NCBI GenBank assembly: GCA_012960505.1
Contig: DUBC01000030.1
Coordinates: 1 to 64,000, forward strand
Reading direction: 5' to 3'
Length of the DNA stretch: 64,000 bases
Source: Verrucomicrobiales bacterium
GTDB lineage: Bacteria > Verrucomicrobiota > Verrucomicrobiia > Verrucomicrobiales > DEV007
Below the pieces are notes generated by a model. It had not been told where the DNA came from. It saw only the letters and a program-made list of their open reading frames with translations, and ran no database searches. Below, piece by piece: positions 43,883-51,901 of the stretch; the stretch's first letter is position 1, and every line of letters begins with the position of its first letter. Made by a program: the position numbers and the translations under genes.

Positions 43883-46800
43883 TTACCTTGTTGAATTAAT
43901 CGAAGTGATTTCTAAATCATTATTTTCATGACCAGAAAATATAGAGCCATCTTTCATTAGCCTAACTATCCCGACACGCTTCTGAGATCCAAATTTCCTG
44001 AAGGCTCCTAATACAACACTTCCCCCATCGCGCAGTGATAAAACTTTAGTCACTGGACCGTCTGCACCAGCAGCTGGATCAAAAGCATTATAAAGCGAAC
44101 CGTTCCGGTTAAGAACAGCAACTCTATTAATTTCATTACTACCAACTTTAGTAAAATCACCTCCTATTAGTATCCTTCCATCCTTTTGAATAACTGCGCT
44201 GCTTATCTCTCCATTGATACTCTCAGGAACAAAACCTGAATCCACAGATCCGTCCTTTAATAAACATTTAAGTTTACCAGTAAAATTACCCACGAGGAGG
44301 ATTCTCCCATCATTCAAAACTAATGCCTGGTGAATTGAACCGGATGAAGGAACATACCCTCTGAATACATCAAATTTTTCATTAATTCCTGCATCAGAAT
44401 CAAGCAATGCCACCCGAGGTTGGAACTCTTCTCCATAATTATTAAATTCACCTACAGCAAGAATCTTATCTCCTTCAAGAAGAGAAACTGAGCGAACAGT
44501 GCCATCGAATCCACCAGTAGAAGCAACTCGCCACTCCCCGACCCAGGTCTTCGAGGGATGCGTCTGCACCCATGTCCTCGTCGTCTTTCCTGGTGGGTCA
44601 AATGAAGCATCAACACTTCCATCTGGATTCAACCTAGCAATCCTTTTCAGAGAAGGATTGCCTCCAACACTCTGAAAGCTTCCCCCAATTACTACCTTTC
44701 CATCAGGCCGTTCGACAATTGAATAAACAGCACCTCCTTCAACTTGTGAAGAAAATTCAAGGACCTCGCCATCGGCATTCAACTTTGCTAGGCCTAATCT
44801 AGCGACCCCATTTATCCTAGTGAATGCGCCTCCAACTAACAAGCTTCCATCGGACAGCTTGATTAATGCCTTAACCTCTCCATTAGCACCAACCCCAACT
44901 CTAAAAGAATCATCGATCTGACCAGTTTCAGTATTTATACGCGCTATATTCTCTGTGGTCTTAACATAAGTTTCCGGAAAATCTCCTGTGATTATAGCCT
45001 CACCCTCTGACTTTACAGATATTGCGAAAACTGAAGCATCAATTGGAAGTTTCTCCGGCGAATAACTTGAATCAATTGATCCATGAGTATCAAGCCTAAT
45101 GAAAGATCCCTTTGGAGAGTAACCATCGTCTACTGCATGAAACTTACCACCGACAAACACCTTATTACCTTGCGTCACATGTGAAGAGTATACTGTCCAA
45201 GAATCGATCCCTGATTGCTCATAAAAATGAAACGAAGAGTCATGAGAGCCATCTGAGTTTAATCTGGCGACACTTGCAACTTCATTTCCATCGAATTGAT
45301 CGAATGATCCTCCAATAAAAAGCTTACCCCCCTCATAAACATTAACCGTATATACTCGATCGTTCGCTCCATCACCTGGATTGAATAAAGAATCATTCCT
45401 CCCTGATTCACCTCTTACTCGTGCAACATTATTGCGAGAAACTCCATCATATTTATCAAAAAAACCACCTACCACTATATCCCCATCACCGTCAATACAT
45501 ACACTATGAACGATTCCTTGAACTCCCTTTGAAGTATCAAAGGACATATCAAGTTTGCCATTGAGATGGATTCTAGCAAGACTATACGCTGGCACAAAAT
45601 TATACCGCGCAAAACAGCCAGCGACTATAATTTTATAATCATCTCCAACCCCTTCACCTCCAGAAATCAAGTTCTGATTCTGTATAGCCAAAGCGTGGAC
45701 CCATCCGTTCTGGTCACTATGAACTCCTCTTCCTACCTGAAATGAATCATCTAAAGAACCATCAGAATTAAGACGAGCGAGCCCCATCCTCCATTCATTG
45801 TTATATTTTTTAAATTTACCACCAACAACAATTTTGCCGTCAGGCTGAATCAATAAAGCTAACACTTCATCATCGAACCCATCACCAGGATCAAAACCCT
45901 TATCCACGGAACCATCCAAATTAAAGCGAACGATTCGATTTCGAGAAATACCGTTAACCGAAGTAAATTGTCCCCCAGCAATAGCTTTCCCATTAGACTG
46001 AATCGCAATGGCTTTTCCTGACCCATTAAGCCCTAACCGAGGATCAAATCTTAAATCCAATCCACCTTCAACGCTGTGCTGCCGTATATTATGGAAAGTA
46101 GCATGAGTGCTCTTATGAAAAACTCCACCCAAATAACCTTCCCACTCAGGAACATGCCACCGATTCAAGGCAACACTATAAGGCGAACTAGGATTAAACC
46201 AATGAGCATAACCCTCTGGCCCATACACTCGCGCATTAATTTTAATAACATCACTCGACCCCTTAAATGGATCTATTGGGCCAGCATACAAAGTTCCTCG
46301 AACAGGTTCTCCCGAGCTATCATGACCAGGATCCGTTCCATCTGAAGTGTAATAAATCCTCCAACCTTGAGGCAAAGACCCTCTAGCTGCCACTGGAGAC
46401 ATCGTAATCTTCTGATCTCCTACAAGGTTCCCACTTTCATTCACATTACCTGTCGGAGGGCCAAGTATAATTCTATCTATTCCAATTGAAATTTCAGAAA
46501 CAGGCGAATCAATAAGTATTCCTGAATTGAGAGATTTAGCCGCTACTTTAACTTCAAATTCATCTCTTTGCCCCCAATCATCAAGCGTATAACCCAATTC
46601 AGTTCCGGCAAATCCACCAGAAAACCGTTGCTCAATATTATCTATTGCTATCGGATCCGACCCATCAAATGACCATGAAATTTTAAAATGATCAGAGTTT
46701 TGGTACCTGTTAGGTATGTTCTCTGAATTCAACAGTGATACAAGTACCGGAGATCCAACAAAAGCATCATTCGCAGAAGAAACCATTCTTCCTCCCAACT

Positions 46801-47740
46801 GTTCATAATTTATAGGATTATGAAAGGCACTCAATCCAATCTCTAGTTGCACTGGATCCGCATTATAAGAGTTAAGAATTACACCACTGTCAGCCCATGA
46901 CCCGGACTCAAGGCTAGCCGCCATCGCCGCAACCCTGTCACCAGGGTTGATTTCAAAATTTTGCCCGGAATAAAGACTCCAATTATTACCATCCAAACTA
47001 TAAAATATCCGTGAAGAGCCTTCTGGGTTTGGATTGCTAAGCGAAATCCTGAAAGCTTCAAAATTGCGAAGATCGTAATTCCCCCCAGCGGATGAAAATG
47101 ACGGAGAGTTAAGATCGAGAGGACCAGCGTAATGCGCAGATGAAGCTAGGGGAAGAGAACCTCCTTGATCTAAATTAATCGGGATCACCAATCCACTCTT
47201 AATTACATTCTTATCATCATAATCCCAAACCCAGTTACTTTTTTTAGCAAGCTTTAGCGTAGACGCACGATCCTCCACTAAAGATGAGTTCCTTCCCAAA
47301 GCTTCATTCATGCGAAAAGATTCAATCCCTAAATCTCCACCCCTCGCGACAATGAACCTTTTCGTATGCAGATTCCATAAGGCTCTTGGCTTTCTGGTTG
47401 AAGCTTCAGCCTTTGACTGCATAACAAGCTCCAATCGAGAGTCTATCATTGATTCTCTAAGGCCTATGATTTCCCTGAATGTGTTTTCAGAGGCAACGGT
47501 TTTTAATTTTTTGATAATTTCGCTGGGTGGTAAATTTGCATCCAATTCGCCACCATGCGCTTCATATACCCTGAGCGATTGATTAATAACCGCTATATCT
47601 TGTTCAAGCTTAGTTGCCTTTGTAGAAGCCTTTATTTCAATAAACCCTACAAATCCAACCGAAGCGATGCCAGAGATCAGAGTGATCGCAAGCATCGATT
47701 CCACCAAAGTGAACGCTTTCGAGAATGATTGTTTAAACAT
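43883..47740 (-). CDS. Giant prepilin-like protein with hexosaminidase-type beta domains and delta-60 repeat propeller
   Basis: The 1285-residue product begins with a prepilin leader MFKQSFSKA and FTLVESMLAITLISGIASVGF (E+5 present, Ala at -1). After a 200-residue linker there are two chitobiase C-terminal-like (CHB_HEX_C) segments, at about 235-280 (RIFYSLDGNNWSLYSGQ) and 425-530 (WRIYYTSDGTDPGHDSSGEP). Residues 568-1270 hold about thirteen delta-60 repeats (DLRFDPRLGLNGSGKAIAIQ; DDEVLALLIQPDGKIVVGG type), the last near the C-terminus. Delta-60 repeats form beta-propellers in secreted proteins. A prepilin anchor on a propeller of this size is unusual and suggests a pilus-tip adhesin. It is the first gene of the pilus locus, 75 bp before pilT. 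Confidence 0.88.
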   Translation of the reverse strand: MFKQSFSKAFTLVESMLAITLISGIASVGFVGFIEIKASTKATKLEQDIAVINQSLRVYEAHGGELDANLPPSEIIKKLKTVASENTFREIIGLRESMIDSRLELVMQSKAEASTRKPRALWNLHTKRFIVARGGDLGIESFRMNEALGRNSSLVEDRASTLKLAKKSNWVWDYDDKNVIKSGLVIPINLDQGGSLPLASSAHYAGPLDLNSPSFSSAGGNYDLRNFEAFRISLSNPNPEGSSRIFYSLDGNNWSLYSGQNFEINPGDRVAAMAASLESGSWADSGVILNSYNADPVQLEIGLSAFHNPINYEQLGGRMVSSANDAFVGSPVLVSLLNSENIPNRYQNSDHFKISWSFDGSDPIAIDNIEQRFSGGFAGTELGYTLDDWGQRDEFEVKVAAKSLNSGILIDSPVSEISIGIDRIILGPPTGNVNESGNLVGDQKITMSPVAARGSLPQGWRIYYTSDGTDPGHDSSGEPVRGTLYAGPIDPFKGSSDVIKINARVYGPEGYAHWFNPSSPYSVALNRWHVPEWEGYLGGVFHKSTHATFHNIRQHSVEGGLDLRFDPRLGLNGSGKAIAIQSNGKAIAGGQFTSVNGISRNRIVRFNLDGSVDKGFDPGDGFDDEVLALLIQPDGKIVVGGKFKKYNNEWRMGLARLNSDGSLDDSFQVGRGVHSDQNGWVHALAIQNQNLISGGEGVGDDYKIIVAGCFARYNFVPAYSLARIHLNGKLDMSFDTSKGVQGIVHSVCIDGDGDIVVGGFFDKYDGVSRNNVARVRGESGRNDSLFNPGDGANDRVYTVNVYEGGKLFIGGSFDQFDGNEVASVARLNSDGSHDSSFHFYEQSGIDSWTVYSSHVTQGNKVFVGGKFHAVDDGYSPKGSFIRLDTHGSIDSSYSPEKLPIDASVFAISVKSEGEAIITGDFPETYVKTTENIARINTETGQIDDSFRVGVGANGEVKALIKLSDGSLLVGGAFTRINGVARLGLAKLNADGEVLEFSSQVEGGAVYSIVERPDGKVVIGGSFQSVGGNPSLKRIARLNPDGSVDASFDPPGKTTRTWVQTHPSKTWVGEWRVASTGGFDGTVRSVSLLEGDKILAVGEFNNYGEEFQPRVALLDSDAGINEKFDVFRGYVPSSGSIHQALVLNDGRILLVGNFTGKLKCLLKDGSVDSGFVPESINGEISSAVIQKDGRILIGGDFTKVGSNEINRVAVLNRNGSLYNAFDPAAGADGPVTKVLSLRDGGSVVLGAFRKFGSQKRVGIVRLMKDGSIFSGHENNDLEITSINSTR

Positions 47741-47928
47741 TTTCTGTATTGTTGTTTAGTTTTTTATTACTCTTTACAGCTTGTGGGTAATATAGATTCT
47801 ATGGTATTTATATTTTTATGCAATGCTAAATTATGGTTTTTATATCCGCGAGAGGCGAGGGGCCTAATGATATTTACATATACTCTTGGCTATTAAAGGT
47901 TTATGGCCTTTAAGAGGATTTATTGGAG

Positions 47929-48840
47929 CTACTCAAACTCTAAAGGGTATTCCCCTGATTGAATCAATGATTGTATTGATTCCTGAACAAAATTCTTATC
48001 CTCCTGATATGTGACACCAAACCAATTACTTGAAGTTTGAAGTACCTCAACGGAAGCATTTCTTGCTTTAATCATAGAATCTACAGCAAAAGGAATATAA
48101 AATTCTGAAGTTAAATCTTCCAAATTTTGCTCTAAAAAGTCCGTAAATAGCTCCTCTAAATGGATGAAAATATACGGAGTGAAACCCCACATATTCATGG
48201 AGACAATTTCAGAGCCATCCAATAATTCACTATCCCCATTCTCACTCATGTTTACTGGCCCCGATTCAGTTTTAGCAATTTTTGTTAATTCCTTAACGGA
48301 TTCAAGTTGCCCTGATGCATTAATAGAACAAACCCCTCGTGAGACGCTTCCATTTTCAGACAATGTATTTCGCAGAGAATACCCCATCATGCAATAAGTC
48401 TTCTGCCCATTATTATCGCCAACTTTGGTTAAATAATTGCATATCCTAGTATAGGCATCCCTACCATAAAAATCATCAGCATTAATTACAGCAAAAGGTT
48501 CATTAACTACTCCAGATGCAGCCAAAATTGCATGCCCTGTTCCCCATGGCTTAATTCTTTCTTCTGGAACATTAAATCCATCAGGCAATTCATTAATGTT
48601 CTGATAAGCATATTCAACCCCAATTTTATCTACAAATCTACTTCCAACGCTTCTCTTAAATTCCTCAGAAAATTCTTCTCGTATAATAAAAACAACTTTG
48701 GTAAATCCTGCCCTAATAGCATCAAAAACAGAATAATCTATTACCGTTTCACCATTCGGTCCCACAGGATCCAACTGCTTCAATCCTCCGTATCGGCTTC
48801 CCATGCCTGCAGCTAAAACTAGAAGAGTAACTTGATTCAT
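47929..48840 (-). CDS. NDP-sugar nucleotidyltransferase family protein
   Basis: The 303-residue protein has the pyrophosphorylase signature LVLAAGMGSRYGGLKQLDPVGPNGE at the N-terminus, a metal/substrate block AVINADDFYGRDAY near residue 118, and an FTPYIFIHLEELFTDFL segment. These match GalU/RmlA-type enzymes that make nucleotide sugars from sugar-1-phosphate. The variant YGGLKQLxPVGPNGE is shared by a less studied subgroup of bacterial proteins annotated as nucleotidyltransferase. No sugar-pathway neighbour confirms the substrate. Length is normal. Confidence 0.85.
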   Translation of the reverse strand: MNQVTLLVLAAGMGSRYGGLKQLDPVGPNGETVIDYSVFDAIRAGFTKVVFIIREEFSEEFKRSVGSRFVDKIGVEYAYQNINELPDGFNVPEERIKPWGTGHAILAASGVVNEPFAVINADDFYGRDAYTRICNYLTKVGDNNGQKTYCMMGYSLRNTLSENGSVSRGVCSINASGQLESVKELTKIAKTESGPVNMSENGDSELLDGSEIVSMNMWGFTPYIFIHLEELFTDFLEQNLEDLTSEFYIPFAVDSMIKARNASVEVLQTSSNWFGVTYQEDKNFVQESIQSLIQSGEYPLEFE

Positions 48841-48973
48841 TAATGTTTATTTTAGAAAGATTTAAATTATTTTCCTTAGAAGTAAAGTCAAGCACGCTAG
48901 AACCTTAAATAAGTAACAAAAATACAATGCTAGTAACGCTAATATAATTAAGTATTATTTAGCAACCCTAGAC

Positions 48974-49510
48974 ATGACAGAAGAATCTTTAGCAGAATCA
49001 TGGAAGGAATGGTTTCATTTAAATGGAACTCGCTTGCTCCTATTCGCTAGGGGCAAAACAAAATCAGAAGCAGATGCACAAGATGTTCTGCAAGACACAA
49101 TCCTTCGATTATGGAAATCATATTCTTCCCCTATAGATGGCCACTTTGACCCGCCCCCCCTAGCATTGGTATACACGGCTCTCAGGAACGCCGCAATTGA
49201 CCATGCGAGGCGAATCAATAGAAGAACTCAAAGGGAACAAAAATCTGATTTTGTTGTAAGAGACAGAGATCAAGTTGAGAACTGGTTTGAAACGTCATCT
49301 CTAGAACAATCCGAGCAAGCTCAAATTATCAAAGAAGCACTTCAACAAATTCCTGAAAAATTTCAAGAAGTACTCGCCCTAAAGATTTGGGGCGAACTAA
49401 CTTTCGCTGAGATAGCAGAAAATCTTAATATCCCAGCTAATACCGCAGCATCAAGGTACAGATACGCTTTGGATGCATTAAGAAAAATTCTTAAACCAAA
49501 TTCGATTTGA
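48974..49510 (+). CDS. ECF-family RNA polymerase sigma factor
   Basis: The 178-residue protein has region 2 (GTRLLLFARGKTKSEADAQDVLQDTILRLWKSY, with the DAQDVLQDT block) and region 4 (LQQIPEKFQEVLALKIWGELTFAEIAENLNIPANTAASRYRYALDALRK). No extended C-terminal domain. ECF sigma factors direct transcription of stress or envelope genes and are held inactive by a membrane anti-sigma. The next gene starts 27 bases after its stop and encodes a single-span membrane protein. A C7 run (49154-49160) lies within the region 2-4 linker. Confidence 0.92.
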   Translation: MTEESLAESWKEWFHLNGTRLLLFARGKTKSEADAQDVLQDTILRLWKSYSSPIDGHFDPPPLALVYTALRNAAIDHARRINRRTQREQKSDFVVRDRDQVENWFETSSLEQSEQAQIIKEALQQIPEKFQEVLALKIWGELTFAEIAENLNIPANTAASRYRYALDALRKILKPNSI

Positions 49511-49537
49511 TCGGCGCTTTAATTAATAACTAACAAA

Positions 49538-50035
49538 ATGAATACTGATCTCAAAGAAATTGAGCAAAAACTTCATGAGCTCAAACCCGCAAAGTTACCA
49601 GATGACCTGAGCGCTAAAATAGAAAATATATTTGAAAACAGCGATCACATCCAAAATAAGTATGCTAACCTTCGGAAAATAATTTGGTTCCCAAAGATAC
49701 AGAAGCTTTCTGCCGTCGCGGCCCTACTCATTGCTTTTGTCGGTGTGTTTTTTGCCATGCTAAACGATCAGAATTCCAGTAATGAAACGACCGCATCCAA
49801 AGCTTCAGTAAATAAACCTTTAAAAAGGAATCAATTCATCCCTCTAAACGCAAAGAACGTATTTGAAGGGGTGCAAGACGAAGGATTATTTTTGTCGGAC
49901 GACAAGATACCCTATCACGATGTGCGCTATCAGTTTTCGGATTCTTTCCTTTGGAAGAACGAAGAGGACGGTTCATTGATCGAGATGAAAGTCCCAAGCC
50001 AGCGTTTGTTTTTTGTACCTATAAAAACTGATTAG
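49538..50035 (+). CDS. Probable anti-sigma factor with one membrane helix
   Basis: The 165-residue protein has a cytosolic N-terminal part of about 65 residues (LKEIEQKLHELKPAKLPDDLSAKIENIF), one membrane helix at about 65-85 (LSAVAALLIAFVGVFFAML), and a short periplasmic end of about 80 residues. No zinc-binding ZAS motif is visible. Position after an ECF sigma gene and before a PDZ protein is typical for anti-sigma factors. The periplasmic part ends RLFFVPIKTD, with strand-rich PSQR. Assignment rests on context and topology. Confidence 0.75.
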   Translation: MNTDLKEIEQKLHELKPAKLPDDLSAKIENIFENSDHIQNKYANLRKIIWFPKIQKLSAVAALLIAFVGVFFAMLNDQNSSNETTASKASVNKPLKRNQFIPLNAKNVFEGVQDEGLFLSDDKIPYHDVRYQFSDSFLWKNEEDGSLIEMKVPSQRLFFVPIKTD

Positions 50036-50086
50036 ATTGAATCCAAAAAACTCATTTAATTAATTTACCCGATCCACTATAAAATC

Positions 50087-50998
50087 ATGAAAAGCCACAA
50101 ACAGAAAACTGTCATTTGCAAGCTACTACTCCCCTTTACTGTTTTTATGTTTTTTTGTGCTAACGTCTTAGCATTCACAGAGCAATTTGAAAAAGCATGG
50201 CTTGGAATTGCTACTGGAAAAATTGATGCGGTTTTAGCAACTCAATTAGATTTACCTGAAGGTGTAGGGGCTGCTGTTAAATTAGTTCTCCCTGATAGCC
50301 CTGCAGAAAAGTCAGGCATCAAAAAGCATGACATCATATTCGAAATCGACGGCAAGCCAATTAAGTCCCCTGATCATCTGAGCAAACTGATAAGCTCACG
50401 CAAAGCAGAGACTAACGCAGAACTTTCAGTCATCCACCGAGGAGCGAAGAAAACCATTGAGGTTAATTTTGCAATGCGCCCTGATCATCTAAAAACAGAA
50501 GAAGATTTTGCTGATTTGAAAGGATTGAATTTTGACATTCTTCCATTCGAAACTGACCAGGACGTTCAAAAGCAAATCCATAAAATGCAAGAACAGATGA
50601 GGAAACATTTAAAGGGGATGTTTGATCTACAAGAGTTTGATAAATTGCCGGGTAAAGGTGAGATTTTTGGATCAAGCAGTCAGACAATGATGTTCAGTGA
50701 CGATCAAGGAACTATCGAGATTCGCAAGAACGGCAGTAAAACAAATGTCATTATTAAAGACCTTAATGGAAAAATAATTTTCGAAGGGCCTGCCAATACT
50801 GATGATGAAAAAGAAAAGTTACCTCAAAGAGTAAAAAACCAACTTGACCGGTTCAACGGATCAGGTCTCAGTTTCGAGGGATTTAATTTTGAAAGCCCTG
50901 GACTCAAGATTCCAAAATTGAAACCAGGAAATAAAGTTAATCCAGAGAATGAGACTATTCCTCCCGCCAAAAAGAACGGAAAAAAAATACAACTCTAG
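50087..50998 (+). CDS. Periplasmic PDZ-domain protein
   Basis: The 303-residue protein has a signal peptide (about residues 1-25, LLPFTVFMFFCANVLAF). Residues 35-125 form a PDZ domain: LGIATGKIDAVLATQLDLPEGVGAAVKLVLPDSPAEKSGIKKHDIIFEIDGKPIKSPDHLSKLI. No protease catalytic domain is present. The remainder is polar and Lys-rich, with helical segments. It follows the sigma and anti-sigma genes by about 50 bases, so it may sense misfolded envelope proteins and signal to the anti-sigma factor (inference by analogy to DegS/RseP systems). Confidence 0.85.
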   Translation: MKSHKQKTVICKLLLPFTVFMFFCANVLAFTEQFEKAWLGIATGKIDAVLATQLDLPEGVGAAVKLVLPDSPAEKSGIKKHDIIFEIDGKPIKSPDHLSKLISSRKAETNAELSVIHRGAKKTIEVNFAMRPDHLKTEEDFADLKGLNFDILPFETDQDVQKQIHKMQEQMRKHLKGMFDLQEFDKLPGKGEIFGSSSQTMMFSDDQGTIEIRKNGSKTNVIIKDLNGKIIFEGPANTDDEKEKLPQRVKNQLDRFNGSGLSFEGFNFESPGLKIPKLKPGNKVNPENETIPPAKKNGKKIQL

Positions 50999-51053
50999 TT
51001 GAACAAACCCTCACCATTTGATCCGAGGGGATGATCATATCCCAACGCTTCTC

Positions 51054-51836
51054 TTAATCATTTTTCGTTTCGTACAAATCTGAGAGATCCGATTCCGCAA
51101 GCTCAATATAAAATGCCGCTAATTTTTCGGATAAGGTTTCGATTAATTCTTTTCCCTTATCAGCTGTTGCCTTTGAAGGATCTCCAGAACCGGTATCATT
51201 GGTTGCCTTGAGCCAGTCCCTCTGCGCCCATGCCCATCCTTCCCTAATAGCCTTAATCCGAGATCGATTTGTCGACCCATCGCCCGCCTCTTCGAGTCCG
51301 GCAACAAGATCAGGCGCTATTTGCAGCATAAGACTTGTCTCGACTTCGTCTGCGTGATCGCCAGGATCATCAAATATATCTGCAGGATTGATCATTCCGA
51401 ACCAATCCACAGTACAAAGAAATACTTCAGGGAACCTAGCTTGGAGTTCTCTTAATTGTTGGCGAAAATTATTCCCTCCGTGCCCATTTAAGACAATTAA
51501 TTTGAATATTCCTTGATGCGATAAGGATCCAATCACGTCAGCAAGAACTGCTGTTTGGGTTGTAGGGTTCATGTTAATACAAAACGGGATATCTAACTGA
51601 CCCGTATTTACACCGAATGGAACGCATGGGAGAATTCCTACCTTTGCCCCGCCATGCCATGCAATCCTAGCAGACTCTGCAGCCAAACAATTTAACTGTA
51701 TATTATCTGTCTCATACGGAAGATGGTAGTTATGCGCTTCGGTTGCTCCCCAAGGTAATACTGCAACTTCATATTTAACTGAACGGACATGCGCCCAGTT
51801 CGTTTCACCAATAATATAAGGTCTCGGTTGATTCAT
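51054..51836 (-). CDS. Creatininase family protein
   Basis: The 260-residue product shows creatininase-family metal-site blocks: PWGATEAHNYHLPYETDN (E and H ligands), VLNGHGGNNFRQQ, DWFGM and GDHADEVETSLMLQIAPDL. Members are amidohydrolases with two metal ions, e.g. creatinine amidohydrolase or the formamide hydrolase ArfB/FAPy deformylase type. The substrate is not readable. It faces the PDZ gene tail to tail and lies 65 bp downstream of clpB on the same strand, with a start at ATG 51836. Confidence 0.88.
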   Translation of the reverse strand: MNQPRPYIIGETNWAHVRSVKYEVAVLPWGATEAHNYHLPYETDNIQLNCLAAESARIAWHGGAKVGILPCVPFGVNTGQLDIPFCINMNPTTQTAVLADVIGSLSHQGIFKLIVLNGHGGNNFRQQLRELQARFPEVFLCTVDWFGMINPADIFDDPGDHADEVETSLMLQIAPDLVAGLEEAGDGSTNRSRIKAIREGWAWAQRDWLKATNDTGSGDPSKATADKGKELIETLSEKLAAFYIELAESDLSDLYETKND

Positions 51837-51901
51837 AGTGAATGATGGACTGACAAAATGAAAAACACCAGTAATCCAATCGTTAAATTTAATAACAAGG
51901 C

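Noticed and set aside
47893-47913. A 7-bp inverted repeat (TTAAAGG / CCTTTAA) between the giant prepilin and the nucleotidyltransferase gene
   Set aside because: The stem is AT-rich, no U-run follows on either strand, and chance occurrence is likely; not called a terminator.
49154-49160. C7 run in the ECF sigma gene as a phase-variation tract
   Set aside because: Seven bases are at the low end for slippage and the sigma gene has no surface role, so it is not reported as a finding.
51008-51029. A 5-bp inverted repeat (CCCTC / GAGGG) between the PDZ and creatininase genes
   Set aside because: The stem is short, the loop is 12 bases, and no T-run follows.
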